From IMG/VR virus record IMGVR_UViG_3300030060_003974, positions 1 through 61,021 of that record: DNA of 61,021 nucleotides. The stretch is one strand, 5' to 3'. The number at the start of each line of letters is the position of its first letter. Positions within the stretch are counted from its first letter, which is position 1. Source of the DNA: a virus. Below, piece by piece: positions 1-6,064 of the stretch. The notes beneath the pieces are model-generated. The model saw nothing but the letters and a program-made list of their open reading frames with translations. It did no database searches and was not told the origin of the DNA. A program made the translations under genes and the position numbers.

Positions 1-226
1 CACAGATTGCCTCGAGTAGATTGTCATCATAGTAGTACACATCCTCAAGTATGCTTGTTTTACCACTCATATCATCAGTAAAAATATAGACATCATAACT
101 GTCTGCAGTTTCCTGTGAATGAATCATATAATCTAGTCCACTAAAATCACTTGTAGTGATTTCTAGTCGTAGATGTTCGTTAACAAATTGCTTGAATGTT
201 AATACATTTAACTCGTGATTTTTCAT
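1..226 (-). CDS. Hypothetical protein, 3' end cut by window edge
   Basis: An open frame starts at the ATG at 226-224 and stays open for 75 codons to the window edge, so the C-terminus is missing. The visible part is acidic, with a Tyr/Asp-rich stretch near residues 60-70, and matches no family I recognise. The start is supported by its position: it lies 29 nt downstream of the predicted cleavage site of the hammerhead ribozyme at 249-347, and its leader carries the AATCACAATAAA motif seen before neighbouring genes. It is the last visible gene of the leftward small-gene operon. Function unknown. Confidence 0.7.
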   Translation of the reverse strand, partial: MKNHELNVLTFKQFVNEHLRLEITTSDFSGLDYMIHSQETADSYDVYIFTDDMSGKTSILEDVYYYDDNLLEAIC

Positions 227-248
227 AATTTGATAGTTTATTGTGATT

Positions 249-347
249 ATTATAAGACACCTCTCAGATAGTTTCGTTGCTATCACTAATCGAGCCTATT
301 CACTCTCTTCAAGGTGTTTCGGATTTTGAATCCTCATCAGTTATAAT
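249..347 (-). ncRNA. Type I hammerhead ribozyme (HHR-1)
   Basis: Read on the minus strand, all core elements occur in order: stem I 5' arm AUUAUAA (347-341), CUGAUGA (340-334), stem II hairpin GGAU-UCAAA-AUCC (333-321), GAAA (320-317), stem III arm CACCU (316-312), an insertion of about 49 nt that includes GAUAG...CUAUC, the stem III return arm AGGUGU (262-257), C17 (256), and stem I 3' arm UUAUAAU (255-249). A15.1-U16.1 is intact. Cleavage is predicted between 256 and 255. It starts 2 nt after the stop of the upstream gene and frees a 29 nt leader for the gene at 226. Type I because stem I is open. Confidence 0.93.
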
Positions 348-349
348 GG

Positions 350-550
350 TTAAGCATTGTTAATCGCACCCTCATAAGAGGTTAGATTATTAGATTCCAT
401 TTCTAGTATTGTTAGCTTTGCAACCCTGATACACATTGAATATTCTGCAGGAGAAATTGATGTGTTATTGTCAAACATTTTGTTAGCTACATTCATAGCT
501 ATTTTCATATCGTTTTCAGGTTCAATACTAATAGTTTTTACTGTACTCAT
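350..550 (-). CDS. Hypothetical small protein (66 aa)
   Basis: Small acidic protein of unknown function; the middle may form an amphipathic helix (residues about 30-58). No recognisable domain. The start at 550 is supported by its leader: predicted cleavage by the hammerhead at 570-669 leaves 26 nt before this ATG, carrying AUUAAUCACAAU. Its TAA stop is followed after 2 nt by stem I of the next hammerhead (249-347), so the gene sits exactly between two ribozymes. Probably an early accessory protein. Confidence 0.8.
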   Translation of the reverse strand: MSTVKTISIEPENDMKIAMNVANKMFDNNTSISPAEYSMCIRVAKLTILEMESNNLTSYEGAINNA

Positions 551-569
551 AATTGATAGTTTTTATTGT

Positions 570-669
570 GATTAATGACTACCAACCAAAGTGGGATACC
601 GACTTACCGACTAGTGCGTTATGGTTGATAGTTTCGTAGGTGTTTAAACCTTTACTCATCAGATTAATC
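570..669 (-). ncRNA. Type I hammerhead ribozyme (HHR-2)
   Basis: On the minus strand: stem I arm GAUUAAU (669-663), CUGAUGA (662-656), stem II 655-636 pairing GUA/UAC and GGU/ACC around UUAAAC with a two-A bulge, GAAA (635-632), and stem III of ten pairs, A15.1 plus CUAUCAACC (631-623) against GGUUGGUAGU (587-578) with one G-U pair. C17 is at 577 and stem I closes with AUUAAUC (576-570). Cleavage is predicted between 577 and 576. Helices I and III differ from those of HHR-1 yet pair fully, which is covariation inside one genome. It separates the 20-codon gene at 674-736 from the gene at 350-550. Confidence 0.93.
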
Positions 670-673
670 TTGA

Positions 674-736
674 TTAGATGAACACAACCTCAAATTCATT
701 TGAGATGTCTTCTAGAGCAATTTCATAGCTTTCCAT
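674..736 (-). CDS. Putative 20-residue peptide
   Basis: Twenty codons running from ATG at 736 to TAA at 674, acidic with a hydrophobic end (VVFI). Evidence is positional: the stop of the upstream gene (738) is 1 nt away, the overlapping leader carries TAATCACAAAAACTA as in neighbouring genes, and HHR-2 begins 4 nt after its stop, exactly as ribozymes follow real genes at 350 and 60320. It could also be just the 3' trailer of the upstream gene. Function unknown. Confidence 0.45.
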   Translation of the reverse strand: MESYEIALEDISNEFEVVFI

Positions 737-737
737 A

Positions 738-1088
738 TTAGTAGTTTTTGTGATTAATAATGTATTTGTTTAATTTGTATTTATTAGATGAATCTAGCAT
801 CATAAAGAATTCATAAAAGATGGTTGTTCCTGTTAAGGTCAACACTTGCGAATATTCATCATTTGTGATGGTTGGACTCACGTTTTTGTAACGCTTAATT
901 AACACTCTTTGCGTTGTTTTTAGCTTACTCATCAAGACATCCCATTTGTCATATAAATGGTCTCTCAAAGTAGGATTGTCTGCCCAAACTAATCTAATAA
1001 AATCATACTCAAAATTGTTCGCATAAACATTGAATTTGTTTATATGGTCAACTGAATTAGCAACTATATTACTATAAGTAGTTTTCAT
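738..1088 (-). CDS. Hypothetical protein (116 aa), first gene of the left operon
   Basis: Protein of 116 residues, mixed helical, Tyr/Asn-rich, with no domain I recognise. It is the promoter-proximal gene of the leftward operon: a TATATTTG box lies at 1253-1246 and a structured leader of about 150 nt separates it from the ATG at 1088. The leader ends with GATAGTCATTAATCACAATTAAA, the same sequence found after the cleavage site of HHR-2, although no complete hammerhead core is visible here. Function unknown. Confidence 0.8.
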   Translation of the reverse strand: MKTTYSNIVANSVDHINKFNVYANNFEYDFIRLVWADNPTLRDHLYDKWDVLMSKLKTTQRVLIKRYKNVSPTITNDEYSQVLTLTGTTIFYEFFMMLDSSNKYKLNKYIINHKNY

Positions 1089-1106
1089 AATATTTAAATT
1101 TAATTG

Positions 1107-1239
1107 TGATTAATGACTATCAAAACAAGTATTACAGGCACTGCATTCATCCTGAGATTATAGTGGTATGCGAGGTAGCCCACTTGTAGTTCATAACGCT
1201 ACGTAATTTTTATGCAGTAATACTCGGTATGTCAAAGAA
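1107..1239 (-). ncRNA. Structured 5' leader of the left operon
   Basis: On the minus strand GAGUAUU (1225-1219) pairs with AAUACUU (1133-1127), and the adjoining ACUGCAU (1218-1212) pairs with AUGCAGU (1146-1140). Together this gives 14 pairs with a 6 nt bulge. Inside it GUAG/CUAC and GUGG/CCAC can form two further hairpins. It lies between the TATATTTG promoter box and the first gene. CUGAUGA and GAAA are absent, so it is not a hammerhead. It may be a leader regulator, a stabiliser or another ribozyme class. Confidence 0.55.
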
Positions 1240-1245
1240 CAGGTG

Positions 1246-1253
1246 CAAATATA
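1246..1253 (-). promoter_or_regulatory. Bacteroidota-type -7 promoter box, left operon
   Basis: TATATTTG on the minus strand fits the TAnnTTTG consensus. No TTG at the usual -33 spacing is clear (the nearest is about 25 nt away). It would start the transcript near 1239, just ahead of the structured leader. Confidence 0.55.
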
Positions 1254-1646
1254 GTATATAAGTAGCATAATTCTATAACAACTTACTGACAATGTGTCTA
1301 CTTTCTTCTGCATATTTGTCACACTTTTAATGTTTTCTTTATCAATGACTTAAGTGTCAACACTACAATATAGTTTGTTTAGCAATGTAAGGTATCGTGG
1401 AGGTGTTATCCCTTTGCTATTGATGTGCAAAGGTACTTCGTAATTTAAACTTCGTTAAACGTAAGCTATGTGGGGTTACGTGGGATGGTCATTTTGGGGG
1501 AAGGTCAAAATAAAAAACCTAAAAAAATGCAGAAAAAATTTTCAGAATCAAGATTCGAAACAAAAAAAATATGACTTTCTATTATAGGGGGTGCAACGTA
1601 AGACGACATATAACCCTCAACCTCTAGATATCTAATATTTTTTTAT
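1254..1646. other. Non-coding divergent control region
   Basis: About 390 nt without a credible ORF between the leftward and rightward transcription units. I see A-tracts (1504-1570), G-rich spots (about 1470-1500 and 1587-1591), a small GAATC-aa-GATTC inverted repeat (about 1545-1556) and several imperfect TAnnTTTG-like boxes. It may hold early promoters or an origin. No single site is strong enough to call. Confidence 0.4.
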
Positions 1647-1654
1647 TACCTTTA
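1647..1654 (+). promoter_or_regulatory. Near-consensus -7 box (TACCTTTA)
   Basis: TACCTTTA differs from TAnnTTTG only at the last base and lies 16 nt before the ATG at 1670. No -33 TTG is seen. Confidence 0.4.
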
Positions 1655-1669
1655 CAAAAAAATAAAACT

Positions 1670-1849
1670 ATGGATGGACTAATTGTAAAAAACGGAAGAC
1701 TAATCAATGAGAGACGACCTGGTGAGTCTGGTATAGCAATGGCGGCTAGAATAAAGCGTGCTGTTACAAATGATCGTGAAATAAATAAAATAGCTGAAGG
1801 AATTCAGTTAGCAGAAAATAAAAAGAAATTTAACCAACTAGAGTTTTAA
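1670..1849 (+). CDS. Hypothetical protein (59 aa)
   Basis: A 59-codon frame from ATG at 1670 to TAA at 1849. The protein is basic and charged, with an Ala/Arg/Lys helix from about residue 22 to 53. It is flanked by a near-consensus promoter box and a rho-independent terminator, so it appears to be a single-gene transcription unit. No family recognised; a small nucleic-acid-binding or regulatory protein is possible. Confidence 0.6.
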   Translation: MDGLIVKNGRLINERRPGESGIAMAARIKRAVTNDREINKIAEGIQLAENKKKFNQLEF

Positions 1850-1880
1850 GTTTCCCATTTGTGTGTTTTGATTAGTAGTG

Positions 1881-1916
1881 AGAAGAGTATCTATTCAGGT
1901 ACTCTTTTCTTTTTTA
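1881..1916 (+). terminator. Rho-independent terminator
   Basis: AAGAGTA (1883-1889) pairs with TACTCTT (1900-1906) around a 10 nt loop and is followed by TTCTTTTTT. It ends the unit at 1670-1849. Confidence 0.75.
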
Positions 1917-1922
1917 ACATAC

Positions 1923-2004
1923 TATGTTAATTTTATGTTGATTTTAAAATTACTTAAGTTATTGATATTTATATATTTAAATACTATTTATGTTAATATG
2001 TTAA
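1923..2004. repeat. TATGTTRA operator/iteron-like element, copy A
   Basis: A TATGTTAA + TATGTTGA pair spans 1923-1945, a 40 nt spacer follows, and a second block with TATGTTAA + ATGTTAA spans 1986-2004. The same layout recurs at 55220-55299 with a 38 nt spacer. It lies 115-196 nt upstream of the groEL promoter. A phage regulator or initiator is the likely ligand (inference). Confidence 0.65.
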
Positions 2005-2080
2005 AAATTATATATAAAAAAATAATATAAAAAAAAATTACAGTGCTAAAGTTTTATAAGCCTAGTAATATTTATAAAAA

Positions 2081-2098
2081 AATCAACATATCAACATA
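2081..2098. promoter_or_regulatory. TATGTTGA pair upstream of the groEL promoter
   Basis: Two inverted TATGTTGA-type units, read as TCAACATATCAACATA on the plus strand, end 20 nt before the TATATTTG box at 2119. They therefore overlap the likely -33 region, as expected of an operator. Confidence 0.55.
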
Positions 2099-2118
2099 TT
2101 ACTTTTCATTTTAATTTA

Positions 2119-2126
2119 TATATTTG
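2119..2126 (+). promoter_or_regulatory. groEL promoter -7 box
   Basis: TATATTTG, an exact TAnnTTTG match, 22 nt upstream of the groEL ATG. No clear -33 TTG; the TATGTTGA pair occupies that place. Confidence 0.65.
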
Positions 2127-2148
2127 TACTAATCTAATACAATAAAAT

Positions 2149-3789
2149 ATGCAAACAGACTCAGGATACATTCCTAAAAACCTAGACTTTGAAGAACACG
2201 CAAGAGAAAAATTAATAAACGGAATTACTGCAATTTCTAAAGCAGTTAAGAGTACGCTAGGCCCACGAGGCAGAACAGTACTAATAGAGTCTCCACAACA
2301 TACTAACGGAATAACGGTAACTAAAGACGGGGTTACAGTCGCAAGGTCAGTTGCTTTACTTGATCCAGTTGAAAACTTAGCAATACAAATGATGCAGGAA
2401 GCTGCGAGTCGTACTGCAACTTCGGCTGGTGATGGTACAACTACCGCTATTGTTTTGACTGAAGCTTTAGTAAAAGCTGGACAAACCCATATTAAAGCCA
2501 AAAATAATGTGACCGAAGTTATTAAGCATGTTAATAGGTTGTCGGCTGAGATTATTAATGACCTTAAAAAAAATAGTAAAAAAGTTTCTAAATCAAAACT
2601 TGGTGCAGTTGCAGCTATTTCAGCAAACAACGATAAGGAGCTGGGAAGTATTATTGCTGATGCTTATAAGCAAGTTGGGTCAGATGGAATTGTTACAGTT
2701 GAAAAATCAATGACAGCTGAAACTTACGCAGAGGTTACTAACGGTATTAAAGTAGATAGAGGATATACTTCACCACTCTTTATTAATAACCAAAAGAAAG
2801 ATGAATGTATTTTAGAAGGAGTAAGAGTTTTAGTTTGTGACCAGGAGATTACTAATGTATTACAAATTGAGAATATTTTAAAACCAATAATAAATAAAGG
2901 TGATAAACTTTTAATTATAGCTGAGTGTAATTCTAATGTTGTAAACACACTTGCTGCCAATGTAGTTCGTAATGGTTTAAAGTTCTGTAATATCACACCT
3001 CCATCATTTGGTTATAAAACCCATGAACTAATGCAGGATATTGCTTTATCAGTTGGTGCAAAATACTTTTCTGAAAAGACTGGTGATGACTTATCACTTA
3101 TGCAGTTTAGTGATTTAGGTTATGCTGATAAAATAATTATAGGAAAAGACAGTTCGGTGTTAATTAAAAACCAAGAGATGACTGAGGAAATAAAAGAAAG
3201 AATTAGTCAGCTTAGAGAACAGCAAGAAAATACCACACACTTAGGAGATAGAAAGTTTATTAATGAACGTATTGCTAGTTTAGCAGGTTCTATCGGTTGT
3301 ATTTATGTAGGAGGTAATAGTGATGTAGAGCAAAAAGAAAAATTTGACCGAGTCGATGACTCGGTATGCGCTGTGCGCAGCGCCTTGCAAGAAGGAATCT
3401 TACCAGGCGGGGGACTAGCTTTACTTAAATTATCTGAGCAACTACAATCAAAAGACGCTAATGATGACGAAAAGGTTGCTGTTAAAATATTGAAAGACGC
3501 ATTAACAACCCCATGCAAACAAATATTAATAAACGCAGGAATAGATTATAAAGAAATAATTAGAAATCTTTCAGTAACTCAAACCCACACCCTTAAAGGT
3601 AAGGCAGGAATGTCGTATGGGTATGATGTGAAAAATCAAAAATACGGTGATATGTATACTATGGGGGTTATTGATCCTCTAAAAGTTACAAAGAATGCTT
3701 TAATAAATGCAGTATCTGTAGCAACAACTATATTAAGTACTAATGCAATTATAACCCATAAGAGATTAAATGAAGAAAAGAAAGCTTAA
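2149..3789 (+). CDS. groEL: Phage-encoded GroEL chaperonin
   Basis: Full-length chaperonin of 546 residues, which would form the ATP-driven double-ring folding chamber in the host cytosol. Landmarks: LGPRGR (37-42), TKDGVTV with catalytic D60, GDGTTT with D95, RVDDSV carrying the third ATPase Asp, a PGGG motif in the returning equatorial domain, and a C-terminal YGYDV...GVIDPLKVTKNAL block. It lacks the usual Gly-Met tail and ends in a charged NEEKKA. A promoter with a possible operator lies upstream, and GroES follows 322 nt after the stop. Together they probably fold capsid or other virion proteins. GroEL is rare in phages; identity is very secure. Confidence 0.97.
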   Translation: MQTDSGYIPKNLDFEEHAREKLINGITAISKAVKSTLGPRGRTVLIESPQHTNGITVTKDGVTVARSVALLDPVENLAIQMMQEAASRTATSAGDGTTTAIVLTEALVKAGQTHIKAKNNVTEVIKHVNRLSAEIINDLKKNSKKVSKSKLGAVAAISANNDKELGSIIADAYKQVGSDGIVTVEKSMTAETYAEVTNGIKVDRGYTSPLFINNQKKDECILEGVRVLVCDQEITNVLQIENILKPIINKGDKLLIIAECNSNVVNTLAANVVRNGLKFCNITPPSFGYKTHELMQDIALSVGAKYFSEKTGDDLSLMQFSDLGYADKIIIGKDSSVLIKNQEMTEEIKERISQLREQQENTTHLGDRKFINERIASLAGSIGCIYVGGNSDVEQKEKFDRVDDSVCAVRSALQEGILPGGGLALLKLSEQLQSKDANDDEKVAVKILKDALTTPCKQILINAGIDYKEIIRNLSVTQTHTLKGKAGMSYGYDVKNQKYGDMYTMGVIDPLKVTKNALINAVSVATTILSTNAIITHKRLNEEKKA

Positions 3790-3901
3790 TTCAAAAAACC
3801 CAAAGTACGCACCTAAAGAAGAAAAGAAAATAGAAACTATTAGGAGAGAACTAATAGCGAACAAAGGCAAAGTAAAAGTTTACGCTGTCTTTAAAGATTA
3901 A
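3770..3901 (+). CDS. Hypothetical basic protein (43 aa)
   Basis: Forty-three codons starting inside the last codons of groEL (ATG at 3770, 20 nt overlap) and ending 15 nt before the next gene. Lys/Arg-rich N-terminus, then a predicted helix and a KVKVYAVFKD end. Tight overlap with both neighbours suggests translational coupling within the chaperonin operon. No family recognised. Confidence 0.6.
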   Translation: MKKRKLNSKNPKYAPKEEKKIETIRRELIANKGKVKVYAVFKD

Positions 3902-3916
3902 TTTAAATTAAATATA

Positions 3917-4111
3917 ATGCCAATAAATAACGAAATATTTGACTCTTATAGATTAGAAGTAAAAAAAATTCACAACGCTATAAGATTATTAGCTAGACAA
4001 GGATACACTGTAATAGACTTAGAAGGTCAAGTCATTACTAAATGGAATGTAGAAAGCGGGAATTACCCCAACATAACATACAATAGAACACCTAAACAAC
4101 TAGATCACTAA
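3917..4111 (+). CDS. Hypothetical protein (64 aa)
   Basis: Small protein with an N-terminal helix (residues 4-28) and a short beta-like stretch (YTVIDLEGQVITKW, 30-43). Its stop codon overlaps the groES start by one base, so it belongs to the chaperonin operon. No known domain. Confidence 0.75.
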   Translation: MPINNEIFDSYRLEVKKIHNAIRLLARQGYTVIDLEGQVITKWNVESGNYPNITYNRTPKQLDH

Positions 4112-4368
4112 TGCAACCAATCGGAAAGTACATAGCAGTTAAACCTATAGAAGAAGAAATAAAAACTGATTCAGGGTTATTGTTATCTTCAAAAGAAGCT
4201 AAAGACTTTAGATATAAAAAAGGATCAGTAATAAAACCTGGCAGTGAAGTTACTGTAATAAAAGCTGATGATATTATATACTATGATAAAAACGCTGGAC
4301 ACTCTATGCTTTTAGATAATGAGTCTATGACTATTATTCAAGAGCGAGATGTCGTTGTAGTTGTATAA
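4111..4368 (+). CDS. groES: GroES-like co-chaperonin
   Basis: Protein of 85 residues, slightly shorter than bacterial GroES (about 95), which would cap the GroEL ring. It shows the GroES fold pattern: IGKYIAVKPIEEE at the start, the mobile loop TDSGLLLSSKEA with the hydrophobic LLL tripeptide that docks on GroEL (about residues 19-31), a KPGSEVTVIKADDIIYYDK segment and an ERDVVVVV end. The roof loop is short, as in some phage co-chaperonins. Its operon with groEL makes the assignment firm. Confidence 0.9.
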   Translation: MQPIGKYIAVKPIEEEIKTDSGLLLSSKEAKDFRYKKGSVIKPGSEVTVIKADDIIYYDKNAGHSMLLDNESMTIIQERDVVVVV

Positions 4369-4378
4369 ATAAATTTAA

Positions 4379-4386
4379 TATCTTTG
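4379..4386 (+). promoter_or_regulatory. -7 promoter box (TATCTTTG)
   Basis: Exact TAnnTTTG, 4 nt before the ATG at 4391, so the transcript would be leaderless or have a very short leader. TTG at 4355-4357 lies 21 nt upstream and may be the -33 element. Confidence 0.6.
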
Positions 4387-4390
4387 TAAG

Positions 4391-4918
4391 ATGCCTACAA
4401 AGAAAAAACCTAAAACTAAAGTCACTCGTGGTAAAGTAACACGTAGACAAGCTAGACGCTCTAGAGGTAAAGAGGTCTTGCTTCCAGATACTAGGACAAA
4501 AGCTCAAAAACAAAAAGACGCTAAAAGAGTAGCAGCTAAAACTAAAGTTTCTACTAAAACTACAAACTACAGTGTTACCAGAACTAAATCTAAAAAAGGC
4601 AAAACTAAAGTTAGATCAGGCAGTCAGTTTAGAACTAAAAGCAATCAAGACAGTAAATATTCTAGAAGTAAAAGCTCAGGAACAACAACTACCAATACCA
4701 GAGGAAAACAAACTTATCGTAAAAAATATTTTAGAAGAGATAAAGAGACAGGTAAAGAAATAGCTACTAGAACCAGAACAAACAAAAGAGGTACGACTAG
4801 GTACACTACAGTTACAGGCCCTAAAGCTTATAAGAAGTATTCTAAGTGGGAAAAGCAAGATAATAAAAAAGCAACAAGACAAGTAAAAAGAATTAAAAGA
4901 AGAACTAGAAAGACTTAA
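4391..4918 (+). CDS. Lys/Arg/Thr-rich basic protein (175 aa)
   Basis: Extremely basic, low-complexity protein made of Lys, Arg, Thr, Ser and Gln with almost no hydrophobic core. The C-terminus (about residues 158-175) is nearly all Lys/Arg. It resembles a disordered DNA- or RNA-binding protein and the 163-residue protein at 5403, so the two may be paralogues. Virion DNA condensation is possible (inference). Its 3' end overlaps the convergent gene at 4905-5351 by 14 nt. Confidence 0.75.
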   Translation: MPTKKKPKTKVTRGKVTRRQARRSRGKEVLLPDTRTKAQKQKDAKRVAAKTKVSTKTTNYSVTRTKSKKGKTKVRSGSQFRTKSNQDSKYSRSKSSGTTTTNTRGKQTYRKKYFRRDKETGKEIATRTRTNKRGTTRYTTVTGPKAYKKYSKWEKQDNKKATRQVKRIKRRTRKT

Positions 4919-5351
4919 TCTCTTCGTTTAATTTTTTAATATAGTTCCTATAAACCTTATCCATATACGAAGCATCACTCTTAAATAAAGGATTAGTTCT
5001 ATGATCTTCCCCAAACTCTTCGCCATTTAATTTCTTGTATATGGTATTAACTAATCGTTTACCTTTATACGTCAGTTCGTATAAAGTGGTCTCCTTAGCC
5101 TTACCCTTTCTCCATACATGTATCCAACCATCCTTTAGTAGTTTATCAAAACGATTGACATCCCATGACATTAATTCTTGGAATTCATTAAACTTTGTTT
5201 TATTAAAGACATCCTCACTATAAAGAAACAGCATCATATCTATATCAGGAGTTCCAATCTTGTATTTAGCTTTAACCCAGTACTTTATAATTCTCCAGTA
5301 TTTTAAGTAATCGTGTGTGGGAACTTTTCTGTCGTAATTTGGTCTTCTCAA
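4905..5351 (-). CDS. Possible winged-helix protein, lone reverse gene
   Basis: Protein of 148 residues on the minus strand within a long rightward block. The start is uncertain: the frame opens at a TTG at 5351 directly after an in-frame stop, and the first internal Met is near residue 39. The region FNEFQELMSWDVNRFDKLLKDGWIHVW...YELTYKGKRLVNTIYKKL (about residues 55-110) has the helix-helix-wing pattern of PadR/MarR-like DNA-binding domains. Its upstream region abuts the divergent promoter at 5371. A regulator of that promoter is a reasonable inference, not a demonstrated role. Confidence 0.7.
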   Translation of the reverse strand: MRRPNYDRKVPTHDYLKYWRIIKYWVKAKYKIGTPDIDMMLFLYSEDVFNKTKFNEFQELMSWDVNRFDKLLKDGWIHVWRKGKAKETTLYELTYKGKRLVNTIYKKLNGEEFGEDHRTNPLFKSDASYMDKVYRNYIKKLNEEIKSF

Positions 5352-5370
5352 AAGTATTTAATTAAATTGT

Positions 5371-5378
5371 TATCTTTG
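5371..5378 (+). promoter_or_regulatory. -7 promoter box (TATCTTTG)
   Basis: Exact TAnnTTTG, 24 nt before the ATG at 5403 and divergent from the gene at 4905-5351. No -33 TTG seen. Confidence 0.6.
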
Positions 5379-5402
5379 TGTAAATATAAAAATAAAAAAG
5401 CC

Positions 5403-5894
5403 ATGCCTGTAAAAAAACTAGTAAAGAAAATAAAATCAGCTGTAGCAAGAAGAAGAAGACCTGGAGTAGTCTCTAAGGTTAAAAAAGTTGTTAAAGGAAA
5501 AGACGGAAAGTCTAAAGTTAAAACAACTAGATCTACAGGAGTTACAAATAGTACAAGAAGTAGATATCGTACTTCCAATATGACCGACAAAGGTGTTGAT
5601 ATGACACGTAAACCAAAAGCAACTGTAACTAAAGACAACAGAAAAGGGACAGGTTATAGAAAGAAAACGGTTACTTTAGACAGAACGAAAGCTAGAAGCA
5701 GAAAAGACCTTGTAGGAAAAATTACCAAAACTAAAAGGAACATAGTGACTGGTAAAAAGAAGACTACAACGAAAAATGTTACAGCTAAAAAAGCTAGAAG
5801 AGTTTTAAAAAGAATGAACAGAAAAACCAACAGGATGATTAAGACTGCAGAAAGAAAAGGTAAAAGACAAAAAAGAAGATTAGAACTTAAATAA
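5403..5894 (+). CDS. Lys/Arg-rich basic protein (163 aa)
   Basis: I place the start at 5403, 24 nt after the promoter box and behind an A-rich leader; the longer frame opening at 5313 would run across the promoter. Low-complexity Lys/Arg/Thr composition, similar to the product of 4391, with an Arg/Lys tail. Probably a disordered nucleic-acid-binding protein. Many copies per virion or a role in genome condensation would fit, but this is inference. Confidence 0.75.
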   Translation: MPVKKLVKKIKSAVARRRRPGVVSKVKKVVKGKDGKSKVKTTRSTGVTNSTRSRYRTSNMTDKGVDMTRKPKATVTKDNRKGTGYRKKTVTLDRTKARSRKDLVGKITKTKRNIVTGKKKTTTKNVTAKKARRVLKRMNRKTNRMIKTAERKGKRQKRRLELK

Positions 5895-5902
5895 TAAAAA
5901 TT

Positions 5903-6064
5903 ATGCCAACAGTAAAATATAAATGTGGAGACACAGGTAAAATGAAAAAAAAGCAATTCCCTTACAATGCAGTAGGGAAAGCTCAAGCAGCTGAATTTGC
6001 CAAGACTATGAAAGGATCAATTAAAAACAATCCAGGTTATGGTATGGAGAAAAAAATGGGATAA
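5903..6064 (+). CDS. Small Lys-rich protein (53 aa)
   Basis: Fifty-three codons starting MPTVKYKCGD and ending MEKKMG. One N-terminal Cys, a KTGK/MKKKQFPYN patch, and an Ala-rich helix (about residues 22-38). Its stop overlaps the next start (ATAATGG). This short Met/Lys/Gly-tailed type is common among phage small proteins, but I cannot assign a function. Confidence 0.75.
   Translation: MPTVKYKCGDTGKMKKKQFPYNAVGKAQAAEFAKTMKGSIKNNPGYGMEKKMG

Noticed and set aside
72-78. CTGATGA on the minus strand inside the partial gene
   Set aside because: No GAAA and paired stems around it; lies in coding sequence and does not match a hammerhead with the downstream leader at the right edge.
2106-2630. Long leftward ORF antisense to groEL
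   Set aside because: Mirror frame of a strongly supported gene; hydrophobic composition from codon bias.
5349-5356. TACTTTTG promoter box for the gene at 4905-5351
   Set aside because: It overlaps the start codon itself, so initiation there could not give a full message from that start.
5313-5402. N-terminal extension of the basic protein gene up to 5313
   Set aside because: It crosses the promoter box at 5371 and the divergent gene's start; the ATG at 5403 is better.
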